64,000 nucleotides of DNA, from NCBI GenBank assembly GCA_022818135.1, contig JAFMSR010000007.1, positions 9,390,311 through 9,454,310 on the forward strand, read 5' to 3'. This DNA is from Saxidomus purpurata (lineage: Eukaryota > Mollusca > Bivalvia > Venerida > Veneridae). Positions 60,523-64,000 of this stretch are shown piece by piece. The stretch's first letter is position 1. Each line of letters starts with the position of its first letter. The notes beneath the pieces are model-generated. The model ran no database searches and was not told the DNA's origin. It saw nothing but the letters and a program-made list of their open reading frames with translations. A program made the translations under genes and the position numbers.

Positions 60523-61095
60523 TTATTTACTCAAAGGCATAAGTTCGTTTTTTTCTGGATTGAATAAGACCAACCATTGTGTTGCCCAACTACCAATGAT
60601 ATCAGGATCACGATTAAGGGTTTCTTGTAAATAGAAGTTGTCGTTGGAAATAATAGTCAGAGAACTGTCATCAGCAAATAATATGGTGACGCTAAGGAGA
60701 GAGTCTGCAATATCATTGACGTATATCAAAAATAAGAGAGAGGCCTAAACATTGACCCTTGTGACACGCCTTCGTTTATGTTTTTCCTTAAAAAAACGAG
60801 TAATTTACAAATACTTTTTGTCTCCTACTATCGAGTTAACTTGACGGCCATTTGATTAACTTTTCTGAGAAACCACACTGCCAAAGTTTACAGGTAAGGC
60901 GTTTGTGCCAAACCCTATCGAAAGCCTTACTTATGTTACAAAATACTATACCTGTTGACTTTCTCTCGTCTAAAGCTTTGCAAACCTGGTTATAAATATC
61001 AATTAGTTGATAATCATTCGAGTGTCCTGGCAGGAAGCCTAACTGTTGGTTTTTATAAAGTGATTGATTAATTAAATTTTTTAAACAGTATTCTT
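60523..61095 (-). mobile_element. LINE reverse transcriptase fragment (minus)
   Basis: On the minus strand: QQLGFLPGHSNDYQLIDIYN (from about 61058), GIVFCNISKAFDRVWHKRL (about 60935), then frame breaks, then IYVNDIADSLLSVTILFADD (60727 down to 60668) and a NPEKNELMPLSK end at 60523. The first catalytic Asp of the palm motif is Asn (FCNISKAFD), while the FADD box is intact. Stops and frameshifts occur between motifs. A dead fragment. Confidence 0.8.
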
Positions 61096-61351
61096 TCCAT
61101 CGCTTGAGTGCAAACAGACATGAAGAGTAAGGCAGTGGGGTTCAGTTGTTTTAAACATCAAATATAGTGTTGATATGGTTGAGAGCAAGATAGTTTCAAT
61201 AGAGCTTCACAAATGGAAAATGTTGTTGAACAGAAACGAATAGAAAGGAAATACATATAACAAACTTAGAACAAAGAATAGCATTTTGTTGGAAAATATT
61301 GACAGTAAAATTTACCATTCAATCACAGGTGTGCTTTGACAAAATTGAGAT

Positions 61352-61609
61352 GTGGTGTTAGCGCCCTTTAAATTAAAGCCGGGAAGGTATGAGAATCAAG
61401 ATGTTAACAATAACTGCAGCACGTCCGTTGAAGATGAAATTCATGTCTTGTTACATTACCTAGTAAACGGTGAAATCCGTGAGCATTTGTTTTCTAGAAT
61501 CCATAATTTTATAAGTAACATATTTGATACTTTGTCTGACGAAGAGAAATTATGTTATATACTAAATTATTTTAATATTGTAGTCAGTACCTTTCGTCGC
61601 CGAAATTAA
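61352..61609 (+). mobile_element. LINE C-terminal fragment, plus copy
   Basis: 85 open codons reading LKPGRYENQDVNN, STSVEDEIHVLLHYLVNGEI and LSDEEKLCYILNYFNIVVST, the zinc-knuckle-like C-terminal region found at the end of many LINE ORF2 proteins (usually Cys-rich; here the Cys are mostly lost). The first part of the LINE is absent on this side. Confidence 0.65.
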
Positions 61610-61689
61610 AAGTTGTCATATTTGTTTAAAAATTGGTACATGTGTACATCATATCAACATACGTTGCATGATAACGTTTTCGTTACTGT

Positions 61690-62245
61690 GACGTCACATG
61701 ACTTCATTTGACAACGCCCTGTAGCGGCACGGTACGAGAAACAACCCGTCATCCGATTATAGTTATGTTTTGTTGTCAATTTTGGACCGATTATCATTTT
61801 CTAAATTGTGTTAAAATGCTTGAAAATTTGTCTTTCAATCCATGTGTATATGATGTTAGTTTTGTAAACAACTGATATCGCAATCCCGCCGAAAACGTCA
61901 AAAACACGTCATAAACGTCAACATTTTACTCCACAAACTTTCGCTTTTAGAAAAATTACAAAAAACTAGACGGTGAAAGTTTTTAAAATTTTAACAGTGT
62001 ATTATTATTTATGAAATCGTCAACTGAATAATTGAATAAAAAGAAAGTGTGTTCGACTTAGATTTTTCAGTACACGCTCTTGAATAATGTCTCTGTAACG
62101 TGAAAAAGTGATAACGTTGCTAGGAACGTCAATGTGAAATGATCGTTCATGTCATTAAACTACATGTAACATCATGGTTTAACTTTAAAACTATTTTCAT
62201 TTAACAACGCCCTCTAGTGGCAGCGTGCTGGAATCATCCCGTCAT
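61690..62245 (+). repeat. Two diverged direct copies of an approximately 50-bp segment
   Basis: catttgacaacgccctgtag + cggcac (61705) and catttaacaacgccctctag + tggcag (62198), both followed within 20 bases by a cccgtcat block. A TGACGTCA octamer occurs at about 61689. Significance unknown. Confidence 0.5.
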
Positions 62246-62721
62246 GAAGTTTTTCTTATAAAACTTTATTGAATCATATTCAATTTTCTGGCTGTGAATT
62301 CTATTAAATTCATTCGAACTCGTATTTTATAGAATAATATCACTTAAACGCTAAAAGGACGGCGTTTGAAAGATGCCGCTCATTGCAAGACAACATTTCC
62401 CTTTTTCCTTTTTTTTTTTTTTTTTTATTATCATCAAAGTGAAATGTCAAACCCAATATGTTCAAATCAGCCTAATATACCTACATATTCATCTTTACTT
62501 GATTGAGTATATAGAGCTCAGAAAATTGAACAATAAACGACACATCGAAACAGAATGGACTAACCTTTCTAAAAAAATTATAAGGTTTATTTCACAGCGC
62601 CGAGTTATAGAAAACCATTCTTCAATTTATAACATTTAAATTGATTCTAATTTTATAAAGATATTCAATTCTACGAGTTGCTAGGTCTCTTCTGCTATTT
62701 TTGGAGGAAACAGTTATTTTT

Positions 62722-62765
62722 GACTCGAACCCATGTCTTTCAGCCTATGCATGCAGCGACTTGCA
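62722..62765 (-). repeat. tRNA-like B-box fragment
   Basis: The minus strand reads ggtgcaagtcgctgcatgca and gacatgggttcgagtc, an A-box-like and B-box pair at short spacing. Possibly a SINE fragment. Confidence 0.3.
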
Positions 62766-63022
62766 CCACGAAGGATTATACTTCGGCTGACAATTTGAAG
62801 ATTTCTGCAAATATAATTTCGATATAAAACAATTAAGACTTTTCAGCTGCTTAACCAACTGTGCTTACCAGCGATCATGTGTCGTAACAGGTTACATGTT
62901 AACGAATGTATTGTTGTTTACGAAATATAATAAAACTCAATGCATCCTGATTATAACAGAGCCGGTATATACACCATTAATCGTCTATGTTGTAGTATTT
63001 GGAAGCCGGTTATGGCGGGAAA

Positions 63023-63156
63023 GACTACAATATTAAAATAATTTAGTATATAACATAATTTCTCTTCGTCAGACAAAGTATCAAATATGTTACATATAAA
63101 ATTATGGATTCTAGAAAACAAATGCTCACGGATTTCACCGTTTACTAGGTAATGTA
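63023..63156 (-). repeat. Inverted copy of 61452-61585 (LINE C-terminal fragment)
   Basis: 134 bp, the reverse complement of 61452-61585 with about one mismatch seen (tatgtaac against aagtaac). Both arms end sharply at the same two bases, and flanking sequence is unrelated. Contains gacgaagagaaattatg and cctagtaaacggtgaaatcc on the minus strand. Confidence 0.9.
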
Positions 63157-63159
63157 GTT

Positions 63160-64000
63160 TAAATGTCAGACTGTAACTTTTCTAAATTAAACAACACTCT
63201 CTTCCTCAATTTCCTTCCCACCAAATACTCTACAGTCATATAGAACGGTATTCAATAACATCTTTAAACATTTGTAACGCTTTAAGGCTCATAGTTTGAT
63301 AATATCTTACTATTCCTGCTTAACATATATTATAATGCTTGATACAGTGTGAAAATGATTTCAATTATTGACTTCAATCTACACAATATAAATCATTGTA
63401 TATCGAAAGCCATTAACATGGGAAAAGTACCATACCACCAAAGCATAAAACACCCATCGCAGACACACACTGTAAGACACAAGTTGTCTCTCTTACTCAC
63501 TGTCCATCGTGTAAAATGCAGTCTCCGTATCTCACTAAAATTCAACTCACAAAAGTATCTTATGCAGTAAATCTATTTCAAAGGAAATGTATAACCATTA
63601 AGCAGATAATATTCAACAGCAATAAATTTGTTATCAAAAGAAAACGACATACGTTAGATGACAATATATTGTCTCACAAAGAAGTTAATAACAGGTATAA
63701 CATAAAAATATATTTATCTCAAAGATGTTAAAGACATATTTACAATATATGTATTACAAAAAAAATCACGACATGCTTTACATTGTAGCTTACAATATAT
63801 GTTTTACAAGTAGTAAACGACATTTATCAAATTGCAATACATTTGTTACAAGTAACCGACAAACTTTTGTAACACAAACATTTGATATTCACTGAATTCA
63901 TATAAAAATTGACGATCCAAACAACTTTGCATGCTTTTCTTTATGAGTGACACAATTATCATTAAACACCTCACAAGAGCAGTACTTCTCACCAACACAT
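63160..64000. other. No gene recognised
   Basis: AT-rich end of the window. From about 63730 a loose repetition of acaatatatgt-ttacaa/aag blocks is seen. Short frames at 63349 and 63516 overlap each other and show no motif. Confidence 0.5.

Noticed and set aside
61452..63156. Terminal inverted repeats of a 1.7-kb transposon
   Set aside because: The arms are pieces of LINE coding sequence and there is no transposase between them; treated as an inverted duplication instead.

Overview
The window is eukaryotic nuclear DNA: AT-rich, with short exons spread over kilobase introns with GT/AG junctions, many dispersed repeats, and decayed non-LTR retrotransposons. Repeats beginning 'tagctcacctgagc', cores of about 145 and 170-178 bp repeated in tandem inside mobile elements, and the gene content point to a mollusc, most probably a bivalve. 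That assignment is inference; no species was identified.

Region 1 (1-30,940) holds two housekeeping genes that converge tail to tail. GTF2H3 (TFIIH core subunit p34/Tfb4) runs on + from 97 to 12,778. Twelve exons in consistent phase give a 304-residue protein. HPD (4-hydroxyphenylpyruvate dioxygenase, tyrosine catabolism) runs on - from 30,828 to 17,625. Thirteen exons give 383 residues, with all three iron ligands present. Their introns carry a 39-bp minisatellite, a 32-bp minisatellite that appears to have grown out of a dispersed element, a 29-bp satellite with a 27-bp companion array, and tRNA-derived SINE fragments.

Region 2 (31,000-46,000) is repeat-rich. It has a large inverted repeat, a decayed LINE (endonuclease plus reverse transcriptase) split by a roughly 1-kb element with a tandem-repeat core, a 133-bp near-perfect palindrome, another element with a 145-bp tandem core and a hairpin end, and a second decayed LINE ending in a (TTAC)n tail. 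No intact host gene was recognised here.

Region 3 (46,200-58,750) is the most interesting. Two pairs of inverted repeats are nested around a Crypton-like tyrosine recombinase gene (48,113-50,050). That gene has intact catalytic residues but one in-frame stop. The recombinase gene is flanked on both sides by copies of a short shared core sequence. Just downstream are two uninterrupted, co-oriented genes: a triose-phosphate/PEP-type transporter of the TPT (SLC35-like) family (51,279-52,223) and a membrane-anchored polysaccharide pyruvyl transferase (53,089-54,456). Pyruvyl transferases of this family use phosphoenolpyruvate as donor, and TPT carriers move phosphorylated C3 compounds including PEP. 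The pair may therefore be a Golgi glycan-pyruvylation module: donor import plus transferase.

Region 4 (58,750-64,000) holds LINE fragments on both strands, including a 134-bp near-identical inverted pair, and no recognised host gene.
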